Source of the DNA: Pseudoflavonifractor sp. 60
GTDB lineage: Bacteria > Bacillota > Clostridia > Oscillospirales > Oscillospiraceae
Length of the DNA stretch: 64,000 nucleotides
Assembly (NCBI RefSeq): GCF_009911645.1
Contig: NZ_QWKI01000041.1
Coordinates: 1-64,000 of the forward strand
Direction of reading: 5' to 3'
Part shown: piece by piece, positions 26,054 to 34,474 of the stretch
Layout of the letters: each line of letters begins with the position of its first letter
Position numbering within the stretch: position 1 is the first letter of the stretch
Translations under genes and position numbers: made by a program
The notes under the pieces: model-generated
The model's database searches: none
What the model was told of the DNA's origin: nothing
What the model saw: the letters and a program-made list of their open reading frames with translations, nothing else

Positions 26054-26701
26054 TTGATTTACCGGGATATCACCCAGGAGCAGCTGGTCCGGCTGGTGAC
26101 CCAGGCGGTCCGGGAGCAGCTGCGCCTGCAGGGCCGCCTGGTCCCCGTGGGCATCTCCATGCGGCACATCCACCTGAGCCGCCGGGAGGTGGACGCTCTC
26201 TTCGGGCGGACCTATCAGCTGACCCCCCTGCGGCCTCTAAGCCAGCCCGGCCAGTTCGCCTGCCAGGAGTGTCTGGACGTCATCGGGCCCAAGGGCGTGC
26301 TGCATAAGGTGCGCATCCTGGGCCCCGAGCGGCCCCAGGCCCAGGTGGAGCTGGCCCAGACCGACTGCCGCACCATCGGCGTCAAGGCCCCGGTGCGCGC
26401 CAGCGGCAACGTGGAGGGGACTCCCGGCGTCCTGCTCCAGGGGCCGCGGGGCGTGCTCAGCCTCCCCCAGGGGGTCATCATCGCCGACCGCCACCTGCAC
26501 ATGAGCACCGCCCAGGCCGCCGCCTTCGGGCTGAAGGATGGGGACACGGTGCGCATCCAGGTCGGCGGCGGCAAGCCGGGGATTCTGGACGGCGTGCTGG
26601 TGCGGGCGGGGGACCAGTATGAGCTGGACCTCCACCTGGACACTGACGACGCCAACGCCTTCCAGCTGAAGCAGGGGCAGCTGGTGACAGTTCTCGAATA
26701 G
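26054..26701 (+). CDS. pduL: PduL-type phosphate acyltransferase
   Basis: A 215-aa BMC phosphotransacylase converting acyl-CoA and phosphate to acyl-phosphate and CoA, thereby recycling CoA inside the shell. An N-terminal amphipathic helix (ITQEQLVRLVTQAVREQL) is a probable encapsulation peptide. The metal-binding HxH motifs are SMRHIHLSRREV near 36-47 and IADRHLHMSTAQA near 145-155; the domain pattern with VRASGNVEGTPG is typical. The start is TTG 26054, nine nt after AAAGGGG; no ATG fits as well. It links the aldehyde dehydrogenase to ATP formation by a kinase encoded elsewhere. Confidence 0.9.
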   Translation: MIYRDITQEQLVRLVTQAVREQLRLQGRLVPVGISMRHIHLSRREVDALFGRTYQLTPLRPLSQPGQFACQECLDVIGPKGVLHKVRILGPERPQAQVELAQTDCRTIGVKAPVRASGNVEGTPGVLLQGPRGVLSLPQGVIIADRHLHMSTAQAAAFGLKDGDTVRIQVGGGKPGILDGVLVRAGDQYELDLHLDTDDANAFQLKQGQLVTVLE

Positions 26702-26715
26702 GAGAGGAACAAGCT

Positions 26716-26976
26716 ATGATTCTTGGTACTGTAAAGGGAACGGTATACTCGACCCGGAAAATGCCGGAGTTGGTGGGGTATAAGTTCCTGCTGGTGGAGC
26801 CCATGTTCGGCAACAAAAAGGAGCTGATCGTGGCGGGCGACACCCTCGGCGCGGGGGTCGGGGAGTTGGTGCTGGTCACCACCGACGAGACCGTCCAGCA
26901 CGGCCTGGACCACCCCTCGCCCATTGACGCCTTCATCGTCGGCATTGTGGACAACCCGCCGGTGATGGGAAAGTGA
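26716..26976 (+). CDS. EutN/CcmL-family BMC vertex protein
   Basis: An 86-aa BMC-P pentamer subunit that caps the vertices of the microcompartment shell. It begins ILGTVKGTVYSTRK, contains FLLVEPM and VAGDTLGAGVGELVLVTT, and ends PIDAFIVGIVD, all characteristic of EutN/CcmL. GGAGAGG precedes ATG 26716. With the tandem shell protein it gives a minimal facet-plus-vertex set. Confidence 0.93.
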   Translation: MILGTVKGTVYSTRKMPELVGYKFLLVEPMFGNKKELIVAGDTLGAGVGELVLVTTDETVQHGLDHPSPIDAFIVGIVDNPPVMGK

Positions 26977-26983
26977 GGCACAC

Positions 26984-28213
26984 ATGAAACTAATCGTAAT
27001 CGGCAGCATTGCGGCGGGGGTCTCCGCCGCCCAGCGCCTGAGCGCCGGGGAGGCCAGCGCCCAGATCACCGTCTATGAGGCGGGGGCCTTCCACTCCTGC
27101 GGTGCGGGTGGGCTGCCCCACTATCTGGCCCAACCCCTCTCCGCCCTGAATGAGGCCATCCAGGACAAGGAACGGGGGCTGGCCGCCCAGAATATCACCG
27201 CCAAACTGCGCCATCAGGTCCAGAGCATCGACCCCGCCGCCAAAACGGTGACGGTGCAGGAGCTGACCACGGGAAAGGTCTTCCAGGACCGCTATGACAA
27301 GCTGGTGGTGGCCACCGGAGCCACCCCCACCGTGCCCCAGGTCCCCGGCGCCCATCGGGTGGGGGTCCAGACCCTGAAAAATGTGGAGGATTTGATCTTC
27401 CTCAAGGAGTTCATCCGAACCCCTTACGTCCGGGACATCGTCATCCTGGGCGGCAGCTGGGCCGGTCTGGAGCTGGCCAAGGTGTTCCTGAAGCTGGGCC
27501 GGCAGGTGCGTATCGTCTCGGAGGAGGCCCAGCTCCTGCCCCAGCTGGACCCGGAGGTGAACCAGCGCGTCCAGACGGCCATTGAACAGGAGGGCGTCCA
27601 GCTCTCCCTGGGGGAGAAGGTGCGGGCTTTCCCAGGAAAAACCTTCCTCGAACAGGTGCAGACAACCCGGGGCTCCTACCCCTGCGACCTTTGTCTGGCG
27701 GCGGAGGAACTGACACCCAACACCGCCCTTCTGGCCTCCATCGGGGCCCAGTGCGCCCCCGGCGGCGCGGTGCTCATTGACAACAATCTGATGACCAGCG
27801 TCCCCAGTGTCTACGCCGCCGGGGCCTGCGCCGTCAACCGGGAGGGCTCCCTCCACAGCGCCAGCGTCCGGGTTGGACAGCTGGAAATCGCCCGCACCGG
27901 CCTCACCGAGGAACAGGCCAAAAAGGCGGGGCTGCGGGTCAAGAGCGCCGCCGCCTCCGGCTGCGACCGCCCCGGCATCTGCCCCAATCCCCAGGAGATC
28001 ACCATCAAGCTGGTCTACGAGGCCAACACCCGCCAGGTGGTGGGGGCCCAGGCCTGGGGCGGCAAAAACGTGTCAACCCGCATCAACGTCATTGCCGTGG
28101 CCATCCGGGCGGGGATGACGGTGGAGGCCCTGGGACAGGTGGACTTTGTCTTCTCCTCCAGCACCAGCTCCATCTGGGACCCCATCCAGGTGGTCTGCGG
28201 TCGGGCGAAATGA
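26984..28213 (+). CDS. FAD-dependent pyridine nucleotide-disulfide oxidoreductase (CoA-disulfide reductase/NADH oxidase-like)
   Basis: A 409-aa flavoprotein. The N-terminal dinucleotide-binding motif GSIAAGVSAAQRL binds FAD, and a second GGSWAGLELAKVF near 155 binds NAD(P)H. A Cys near residue 40 (FHSCGAGGLPHYL) matches the position of the redox Cys in CoA-disulfide reductases and Nox enzymes. The C-terminal dimerisation domain includes AQAWGGKNVSTRI. In this operon it could rebalance NADH or keep CoA reduced; no encapsulation helix is visible. It starts 7 nt after the vertex protein gene and ends 9 nt before the alcohol dehydrogenase gene. Confidence 0.85.
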   Translation: MKLIVIGSIAAGVSAAQRLSAGEASAQITVYEAGAFHSCGAGGLPHYLAQPLSALNEAIQDKERGLAAQNITAKLRHQVQSIDPAAKTVTVQELTTGKVFQDRYDKLVVATGATPTVPQVPGAHRVGVQTLKNVEDLIFLKEFIRTPYVRDIVILGGSWAGLELAKVFLKLGRQVRIVSEEAQLLPQLDPEVNQRVQTAIEQEGVQLSLGEKVRAFPGKTFLEQVQTTRGSYPCDLCLAAEELTPNTALLASIGAQCAPGGAVLIDNNLMTSVPSVYAAGACAVNREGSLHSASVRVGQLEIARTGLTEEQAKKAGLRVKSAAASGCDRPGICPNPQEITIKLVYEANTRQVVGAQAWGGKNVSTRINVIAVAIRAGMTVEALGQVDFVFSSSTSSIWDPIQVVCGRAK

Positions 28214-28222
28214 GGTGGTCCC

Positions 28223-29374
28223 ATGGCGGAGCGTATTGACGGGGTCAGGACCAGTTTCTTCGGCAAGGGGGCGGTCCAGCTGCTGGGTCCGGAGCTGGAA
28301 AAGCTCCACATCCGTCGGGCCCTGGTGGTCACCGATCAGTTTTTGTACCAGTCCGGGGCGGCGGCCCGGGTGGGCGCGGTGCTGTCTCAGGCGGGAGTTG
28401 AATACGCCGTCTTCTACCAGGTCCAGCCCAATCCCACCGTCCAGGTGGTGGAGGAGTGCGCCGCCGCCGTCCGGGCGCTGGGGGCCCAGCTGCTGGTGGC
28501 CCTGGGGGGCGGGAGCGCCATCGACACCGCCAAGGCGGCCAGCATCCTGGCCGCCAACGGGGGCCGGCTGGAGGACTATGAGGGGACGGACAAGTCCCGG
28601 GTCCCCGGCGTGCCCATTGCGGCGGTAAACACCACGGCGGGCACCGGGAGCGAGTGTACCGCCTTCTACATCGTCACCGACCCGGTCCGCCACAGCAAAA
28701 TGGCCATGGTGGACACCAACTGCATGGTATCCATCGCCATTAACGACATTGATTTTATGCTGTCCATGCCTCCAGCTCTCACCGCCGCCACCGGCATGGA
28801 CGCCCTAACCCACGCCATTGAGGCGGTGCTGTCCCGTGGGGCGACTCCTATGACGGACAAGGACGCCCTGTGGGCGGTGGAGCAGATCTTCACCTACCTG
28901 CCCAGAGCGGTGGCCGACGGGGGAGACGAGACCGCCCGGATCCGGATGGCCTACGGGGAGTACACGGCGGGGACCGCTTTCTCCAACGCGGGGCTGGGTA
29001 TGGTCCACGCTATGGCTCACGCTCTGGGCGGGCGGTACAATCTGCCCCACGGGGTGTGCAACGCTGTGCTGCTGCCCTATGTGCTCTCCTTCCACCGGAG
29101 CTGTCCGGTGTGCTGCAAGCGGCTGGGCCGGATCGCCCGGGCCATGGGGCTGGCGGAGGAGAGCCCCCAGGCGGTGATTGCCGCCGTCCGGGCCCTGAGC
29201 GGCGCAATCGGCATCCCCCCCAGTCTGGGACAGCTCAAGGGGGTAGACCTGGCGGACTTCCCGGCGCTGGCGGCGCTGGCCCTCCAGGACACCTGTATGG
29301 CCTCGGACCAACTCACACCGTCCCGGGAGGAGGTCATGGCGGTCTATCTGGCCGCCTTTACCGGAGTGTTTTAA
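28223..29374 (+). CDS. Iron-containing alcohol dehydrogenase
   Basis: A 383-aa group III alcohol dehydrogenase reducing an aldehyde to an alcohol with NADH, regenerating NAD for the acylating dehydrogenase. The NAD-binding LGGGSAIDTAKAA is near 93-105. Metal ligands are in the family pattern: the Asp after NTTAGTGSE, DALTHAIEA near 195, GMVHAMAHALGG near 255 and LPHGVCNA near 274. It is the last gene of the BMC operon. There is no obvious N-terminal tag. The specific alcohol is unknown. Confidence 0.92.
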   Translation: MAERIDGVRTSFFGKGAVQLLGPELEKLHIRRALVVTDQFLYQSGAAARVGAVLSQAGVEYAVFYQVQPNPTVQVVEECAAAVRALGAQLLVALGGGSAIDTAKAASILAANGGRLEDYEGTDKSRVPGVPIAAVNTTAGTGSECTAFYIVTDPVRHSKMAMVDTNCMVSIAINDIDFMLSMPPALTAATGMDALTHAIEAVLSRGATPMTDKDALWAVEQIFTYLPRAVADGGDETARIRMAYGEYTAGTAFSNAGLGMVHAMAHALGGRYNLPHGVCNAVLLPYVLSFHRSCPVCCKRLGRIARAMGLAEESPQAVIAAVRALSGAIGIPPSLGQLKGVDLADFPALAALALQDTCMASDQLTPSREEVMAVYLAAFTGVF

Positions 29375-29415
29375 CCCCCTGCCAACTCATATGCCGCAGA
29401 CAGCTGCTTTTTGTC

Positions 29416-29444
29416 TTTACCTTGGTCCGAAAATATGGTATGAT
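29416..29444 (+). promoter_or_regulatory. Probable promoter of rlmD
   Basis: TTTACC at 29416-29421, a 17-nt spacer and TATGAT at 29439-29444 form a plausible sigma-A promoter about 30 nt before the rlmD start codon. Confidence 0.55.
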
Positions 29445-29472
29445 AGCCTGACTTGAAAAGGGGGCGTCCACC

Positions 29473-31104
29473 ATGGCTGACATCCGAAAAAACACTGTCC
29501 ACACCTTGGACATCACTGGCTACACTGCCGAGGGAATGGGGGTGGCCAGGCTGGAGGGGCGGGTGGTATTTGTTCCTTATACCATCCAGGGGGAGCAGTG
29601 GAGAGTCCGCCTGGAGAAGGTAAACAAAAACGTGGCCTGGGGCCGTGGGGTGGAACTGCTCCTCCCCTCCCCTGAGCGCGTTGAGTCCAGCTGCTCCCTG
29701 TACGGCAGATGCGGCGGCTGCCAGTTCTGCCACATGACGTATGCGGAGGAGCTGCGGGCCAAGAGCCGGCGTATTGCCGACGCTTTGGAGCGGGTGGGAC
29801 ACGTCAAATTGGACCTGCCTCCGGTGCTGGGCACGGAACAGCCTTACCGCTACCGGAACAAGGTGCAATTTCCGGTGGCTCAGGGGAAACGGGGGCTGTC
29901 TGTGGGTTACTACCGTCCCCGGAGCCACGATGTGCTGGACGCCTCCGACTGTTTCCTCCAACCCCGGGCAATCACCCAACTGCGGTCAGTCTTTAAAGAC
30001 TGGATGGAAGCCCACAACATATCTGCCTACGACGAGGGAACGGGCAGAGGTCTGATCCGCCACCTCTATGTCCGCACCAACAGCAGGAGAGAAAGTTTGG
30101 TCTGTGTGGTGGCCAACGGAGACAGCCTGCCCCACCACACCGCCCTCACAGATACGCTGCGCCGGGCGGAACCGGCATTGGCAGGGGTGGTACTGAACAC
30201 CAACACGCAGGACACCAACGTCATTCTGGGGGACCGGTACGTCACCCTGTGGGGGCGGGACTGGCTGGAAGAGGAGTTATGCGGACTGACCTTCCGTCTG
30301 TCCGTCCCCTCCTTCTTCCAGATCAATTTGCCCCAAACCCAGCGGCTGTACCAGGCCGCTTTGGACTTTGCCCAGCTCACCGGAACGGAGACCGTGCTGG
30401 ACCTGTACTGCGGCATTGGAACCATCTCCCTGGCTCTGGCCAAGCAGGCGGGGCAGGTCGTCGGCGCGGAGATCGTCCCCCAGGCCATTGAGGACGCTCG
30501 GGAAAACGCCCGGCGAAACGGCGTCAGCAATGTGGAGTTCTTCTGCGGCGACGCCGGGGCGGTGGCCCAGCGACTGACACAGGAAGGAATCCGGCCTCAG
30601 GTCATCTGCGTAGACCCGCCCCGAAAGGGTCTCTCCCCCGCAGTGCCAGCCATCCTGGCCAGTATGGCGCCAAATCGGATCGTCTATGTCTCCTGCGACC
30701 CTGCCACCCTGGCCCGGGACGTAGACCGTTTTCGTCCTCTGGGTTACTGCGCGGTGAGGGCTCAGGGCGTGGACCTCTTCCCCAGAACCGCTCATGTGGA
30801 GACGGTATGCCTTTTGTCCAAACTCAGAGCAGAACACCATATTGAGGTGGACTTGAACCTGGACGAGCTGGATTTGACCGCCGCCGAGAGCAAGGCCACC
30901 TATGAGGAAATCAAGACGTATGTGCTGGAACAGTTTGGACTGAAAGTGTCCAGCTTGTATATATCTCAGGTGAAGCGGAAGTGCGGGCTGGAGGTCGGGC
31001 GGAACTATAACTTGCCTAAATCCGAGGGTCAGAGAGTATCCCAGTGTCCGCCGGAAAAAGAAAAGGCAATTATGGCGGCGCTGGAGCATTTTCAGATGCT
31101 CTGA
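29473..31104 (+). CDS. rlmD: 23S rRNA (uracil-5-)-methyltransferase RlmD/RumA family with C-terminal extension
   Basis: A 543-aa TrmA/RumA-family enzyme that methylates uridine C5 with SAM. A TRAM domain lies at about 5-60. The [4Fe-4S] cysteines are in CSLYGRCGGCQFC (near 75-87) and DASDCF. The SAM motif VLDLYCGIGTISLALA is near 310, and the catalytic Cys and Asp region YVSCDPATLARD is near 410. The last 90 residues form an extra domain (LNLDELDLTAAESKATYEEI through CPPEKEKAIMAALEHF) that I know fused to this enzyme in Clostridia. The gene is intact, and a mobilizable element starts about 50 bp after its stop, suggesting that its 3' flank is an insertion site. Confidence 0.9.
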   Translation: MADIRKNTVHTLDITGYTAEGMGVARLEGRVVFVPYTIQGEQWRVRLEKVNKNVAWGRGVELLLPSPERVESSCSLYGRCGGCQFCHMTYAEELRAKSRRIADALERVGHVKLDLPPVLGTEQPYRYRNKVQFPVAQGKRGLSVGYYRPRSHDVLDASDCFLQPRAITQLRSVFKDWMEAHNISAYDEGTGRGLIRHLYVRTNSRRESLVCVVANGDSLPHHTALTDTLRRAEPALAGVVLNTNTQDTNVILGDRYVTLWGRDWLEEELCGLTFRLSVPSFFQINLPQTQRLYQAALDFAQLTGTETVLDLYCGIGTISLALAKQAGQVVGAEIVPQAIEDARENARRNGVSNVEFFCGDAGAVAQRLTQEGIRPQVICVDPPRKGLSPAVPAILASMAPNRIVYVSCDPATLARDVDRFRPLGYCAVRAQGVDLFPRTAHVETVCLLSKLRAEHHIEVDLNLDELDLTAAESKATYEEIKTYVLEQFGLKVSSLYISQVKRKCGLEVGRNYNLPKSEGQRVSQCPPEKEKAIMAALEHFQML

Positions 31105-31106
31105 TA

Positions 31107-31151
31107 ACAAAACACGGATGCTTTGCCATTTGGTAATCATCCGTGTTTTGT
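31107..31151. terminator. Terminator after rlmD
   Basis: A perfect 14-bp stem (ACAAAACACGGATG and its complement at 31138-31151) with an inner CCA/TGG pair. The 3' arm is T-rich, so it is a likely terminator of rlmD; it lies at the left edge of the mobile element. Confidence 0.7.
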
Positions 31152-31153
31152 GT

Positions 31154-31162
31154 TATCCAAAC
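31154..31162. repeat. Candidate left attachment repeat
   Basis: TATCCAAAC, part of the similar 22-bp stretches at 31143-31164 and 42282-42303. Short cores are normal for serine integrases, but 9 bp can occur by chance. Confidence 0.3.
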
Positions 31163-31164
31163 TC

Positions 31165-32211
31165 CTATACGTTTGTGAGAAGATACGCATTTAATTTGTT
31201 TTTTTCATCAATGTAGGATTGATAGATATTTTTAATTCCAGCTTCTTTGGCCATAGAAATAATCAGGCTTTTATCTACTTGGAATGTTCTCAAGCCGATA
31301 ATAACTCCAGCGGGAACGCACTCTATCATAGCAGGAAGATTCATTTTGCAATTAGCAATCATCCTCCATTCTTCGTCATATTTGTGGCATTCCTTTTTAA
31401 TCAAACTGTTGCGCTCAACTTCCCAAGGAAGAGGTTTAAATTCCCTTTGTAGAAATTCTGGCAACGGGGCACCTAACTTTTGCACCAACTCTTGTCCCAT
31501 AACAAATTTTGCAAAATCGGTTGCATTATGTGGAGTGTCAGAATAATATACTGGATAAACCCGCGTTCTATATTTATAGACGCCACAATTTACACACTTA
31601 TCCATTTTGCCACAATGGGAACTCGCCTCATCACTTAGATCGTACATAAGGCAAAACCCCCTGTGCATATCAGCATATTTCAGCCAAAGAGTTTCATTAA
31701 ATCCATTTTCGGAAAAACAGATGGACAAAATCTCGTCTTGTATTTTCGAACGTAATGTTAGAAGATAAGATAAAAATTGGTTTGTTATTCCGCTTGCAAA
31801 TAACTGTTTTAAGCCCTCGACACTCGTAACTTGCTGAACAAACTCTTGCGGGATGCCAGGTTGATTTTGAAAGGTTTCTTTCATGCCGTTTGCCAACGCA
31901 GCTAATGCCTCAGTGGAGCTATAGTTGCTGACAAATTCTTGACGAATCTTCTCCACGTCAATATGTAAAAAAGTATCAAATGGATCATCATAGCTGCTGG
32001 CTTTAGAAAAAAACAGTTTATTTGAGCGTAAAGCATCAAGATTATTATTATTTACAGCACGATACTTATATAAAAATCTTGGATAATGAATTTTCGCCAT
32101 CAGTTGACTGATTTCATGCGATATATCTTCGCCTGAAAATGAGCATAATGTCTGCCAATAATCCTGCATTTCATCGTGGCTCATAGCAGTTTTTCGTTCT
32201 TCTGCTATCAA
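31165..32211 (-). CDS. DUF2971 domain protein
   Basis: A 348-aa protein. The DUF2971 pattern is visible near residues 45-80: FLYKYRAVNNNNLDALRSN, KLFFSKASSYDDPFD. A conserved CLMYDLSD segment follows at about 190 and a C-terminal EWRMIANCKM region near 280. Function is unknown; such genes often accompany restriction and phage-defence genes, which fits the R-M pair next door. The start is TTG 32211 after GGGAG, or ATG 32181 further in. AT-rich codon use marks it as element cargo. Confidence 0.75.
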   Translation of the reverse strand: MIAEERKTAMSHDEMQDYWQTLCSFSGEDISHEISQLMAKIHYPRFLYKYRAVNNNNLDALRSNKLFFSKASSYDDPFDTFLHIDVEKIRQEFVSNYSSTEALAALANGMKETFQNQPGIPQEFVQQVTSVEGLKQLFASGITNQFLSYLLTLRSKIQDEILSICFSENGFNETLWLKYADMHRGFCLMYDLSDEASSHCGKMDKCVNCGVYKYRTRVYPVYYSDTPHNATDFAKFVMGQELVQKLGAPLPEFLQREFKPLPWEVERNSLIKKECHKYDEEWRMIANCKMNLPAMIECVPAGVIIGLRTFQVDKSLIISMAKEAGIKNIYQSYIDEKNKLNAYLLTNV

Positions 32212-32288
32212 AGAAAATCACTCCCTACACGCCCTACGCCACATTTTTCAATTCTCTAGTACGGTTCTGACAAGGTCACAATCAGTCG

Positions 32289-33206
32289 TCAGTTTTCCCC
32301 ATATAGCGACCGCCTAAGCGCATCACGATAAACATTTCCTTCTGGCAAATTCAATGAGGAAAACGCCTCCTGCACCTTATAAACCGTCGTACAGTGTTCC
32401 TCTATAACCCCCAAATGCCTGATTTGTCCATCAGTCAGTGGAGCATTGTTTATATAGTCATAAGACACAAAATGAATAGAGGCTGGCTGAGTAGGAAAAT
32501 GCGGCAGCTTCTCTCGACCACCCAACCGATTTAGGACTCTTTCAAATACCGGCTGAGGGCATACAAAGTAAAGACCCGTTCGGCACAAATCCTCTCGCTG
32601 CAAAACTTGTCCCTTGTAAATTAACTGCGGAATAATCCGCTTTGAGACGTTCTCCCAATTCAAACCTACTGTGCAGGGGACAACCTCTCTGCTACTCTCC
32701 AGTGTTTGGCGGGCATCACGGTAGTTTCCAGTTGTATCTATTGTCTGCACTTCAATTGCTGTAAACTCAACCAGTTCACCAGTAGCATCAAGTCGAGCAA
32801 GCACCCAATCAACAAAATAGGAGCCTGTCCCTTCTCTCTGCGGAAGGCGAAGTTCCCCGCCCCATCCATGTCCAAAGACGGCAATTGCTCCACCTTCACT
32901 GCGCGCTTTATCAACCGCCGCACAACCAGCATATAAGTTCAAGCTCATACCAAAAGCGTTGTTTGCAATTGTGCGCAGCATCTTATAGTCCTCCGCATAG
33001 ATGCGTATTGGACAGCATATTACATTAGGCGACCCATCCGTTTTCTGTCGGATAGCGCACACGCCGGAAACAATGCGGTCACGAGAAAGTATCTTTGTAC
33101 ATTGTGTTCCCAAAAAAGGACACCGCTTTTGGGCTACTGCTGTGAGCGCCTCATTGGAAGCATCCTCAGCCCGATAGCCAAAAAACTCTGCAATATATCC
33201 AGCCAT
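32289..33206 (-). CDS. NotI-like type II restriction endonuclease
   Basis: A 305-aa protein that I match to the NotI endonuclease family. The N-terminal metal-binding motif is KRCPFLGTQCTK (Cys near 29 and 36), with further Cys at GVCAIR and VICCPIR, as in NotI's iron-binding fold. The nuclease core has SYFVDWVLARLD then EFTAIEVQTIDTTG, a PD-ExK-like Asp...Glu-x-Gln arrangement. The gene begins 3 nt downstream of the cytosine methyltransferase gene. The recognition site cannot be read from sequence; NotI itself cuts an 8-bp GC-only site. Confidence 0.75.
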   Translation of the reverse strand: MAGYIAEFFGYRAEDASNEALTAVAQKRCPFLGTQCTKILSRDRIVSGVCAIRQKTDGSPNVICCPIRIYAEDYKMLRTIANNAFGMSLNLYAGCAAVDKARSEGGAIAVFGHGWGGELRLPQREGTGSYFVDWVLARLDATGELVEFTAIEVQTIDTTGNYRDARQTLESSREVVPCTVGLNWENVSKRIIPQLIYKGQVLQREDLCRTGLYFVCPQPVFERVLNRLGGREKLPHFPTQPASIHFVSYDYINNAPLTDGQIRHLGVIEEHCTTVYKVQEAFSSLNLPEGNVYRDALRRSLYGEN

Positions 33207-33209
33207 ATG

Positions 33210-34400
33210 TTATTTGTCCTCCAGCAACATGGATTTAAGTGTCAGGCCAACCGCTTCGGCAAGAAGTGGCGGTACGGCGTTTCCTACTTGGGCAAATTGT
33301 TCTGCCATTGTCCCTGTAAAAATATAGTGGTCGGGAAAAGATTGAATTCTGGCAGCTTCCCTTACCGTGAATGAACGTTCCTGCTCATAGTGAAAGTATG
33401 CTCCCCAGTGCGGATCACATTTTGTAAGTATTGTGGACGCAAGCCCATCAGGAGTTACCCTGCCATATCGCTTGGTATGGTCTCCCCTGTTGGCTCGCTT
33501 CATTCCTTTCGGCAATAAATCTTCTGGAATATCCGTCCAATTTCCTCCCGGTTTAATATGCTTCAGCCGCTCCAAATTTATCTTTGACAGGCGTGGAGCT
33601 TCATGGTTATACACACCGGGACTGCCAATTCTTAGCCTGCGTTGGTAATCGCAGAAAGGTTCAGAGATATATTCTTTTACCTCTGTGCCACGTTCTCCAC
33701 ATATGAGTGGCGGCAAATCGCCAATAGCCTCTTTTACTGTCGTGAATGCTGCGGACACTTCTGGCGCTGGAAGTTTAACGAGCATCTGTCCATCAAATGT
33801 CGTTGTGAAATTTGGCCTGATTGGTGCGTGGTAAATCGGTTCGGGAAATGCAACAGACGGAAGAATTTTCCCTCTTAATCCAAGAATGATTGTACGCCAC
33901 CGCATTTGGGGAACACCATAATACGCTGCGCCCAAAATCCTGACATCAGCACCGTATCCTAATTGAGCAAGAGCGTCCAAGATGGCGTGTAAAGTAGCCC
34001 CGTGTTCAAATGACACCAGGCCAGGAACATTTTCTATCAATACTGCTCTTGGAGCAAATATGTCCACAAAACGCAAGTATTCCTTAAACAAATGATTTCG
34101 CTGATCCAATACACTGCGCACAGGAGCATTGATAGAAAATCCCTGGCAGGGCGGACCACCCGCTAACAGATCCAGCTGTCCGCGCTCTAACCCTAAATCA
34201 GATAGAACCTCTCCAGCATCAAGTGAGCGGATATCTGCGGTAAAGACTTTAGCCCCCGGGTGATTCAGTTTATAGGTGTTTGCATAAGCAGGCACAATTT
34301 CGGATGCAAAGAGGCTATGAAAGCCAGCTTCAGATAGTCCCTCTGAAAGCCCACCTGCGCCAGCAAATAAATCCAACATCGTAAGCGTATTGTTCACCAT
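33210..34400 (-). CDS. DNA (cytosine-5-)-methyltransferase
   Basis: A 396-aa C5 methyltransferase protecting DNA from the paired endonuclease. Motif I is LDLFAGAGGLSEGL (residues 9-22), motif IV with the catalytic Cys is GGPPCQGFSI (near 83), motif VI is IENVPG (near 127), motif VIII lies near the RWRTIILGLR segment, and motifs IX-X are at the C-terminus (ARIQSFP, QVGNAVPPLLAEAVG). The target-recognition region lies between about 180 and 320. It is the first gene of the R-M pair. Confidence 0.93.
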   Translation of the reverse strand: MVNNTLTMLDLFAGAGGLSEGLSEAGFHSLFASEIVPAYANTYKLNHPGAKVFTADIRSLDAGEVLSDLGLERGQLDLLAGGPPCQGFSINAPVRSVLDQRNHLFKEYLRFVDIFAPRAVLIENVPGLVSFEHGATLHAILDALAQLGYGADVRILGAAYYGVPQMRWRTIILGLRGKILPSVAFPEPIYHAPIRPNFTTTFDGQMLVKLPAPEVSAAFTTVKEAIGDLPPLICGERGTEVKEYISEPFCDYQRRLRIGSPGVYNHEAPRLSKINLERLKHIKPGGNWTDIPEDLLPKGMKRANRGDHTKRYGRVTPDGLASTILTKCDPHWGAYFHYEQERSFTVREAARIQSFPDHYIFTGTMAEQFAQVGNAVPPLLAEAVGLTLKSMLLEDK

Positions 34401-34474
34401 AACACCACCTCTTTGTTGTTCAATTCTTCTTGTTTGCTATATTACCACAAAATAGTACATTATGCAACGGGGCA

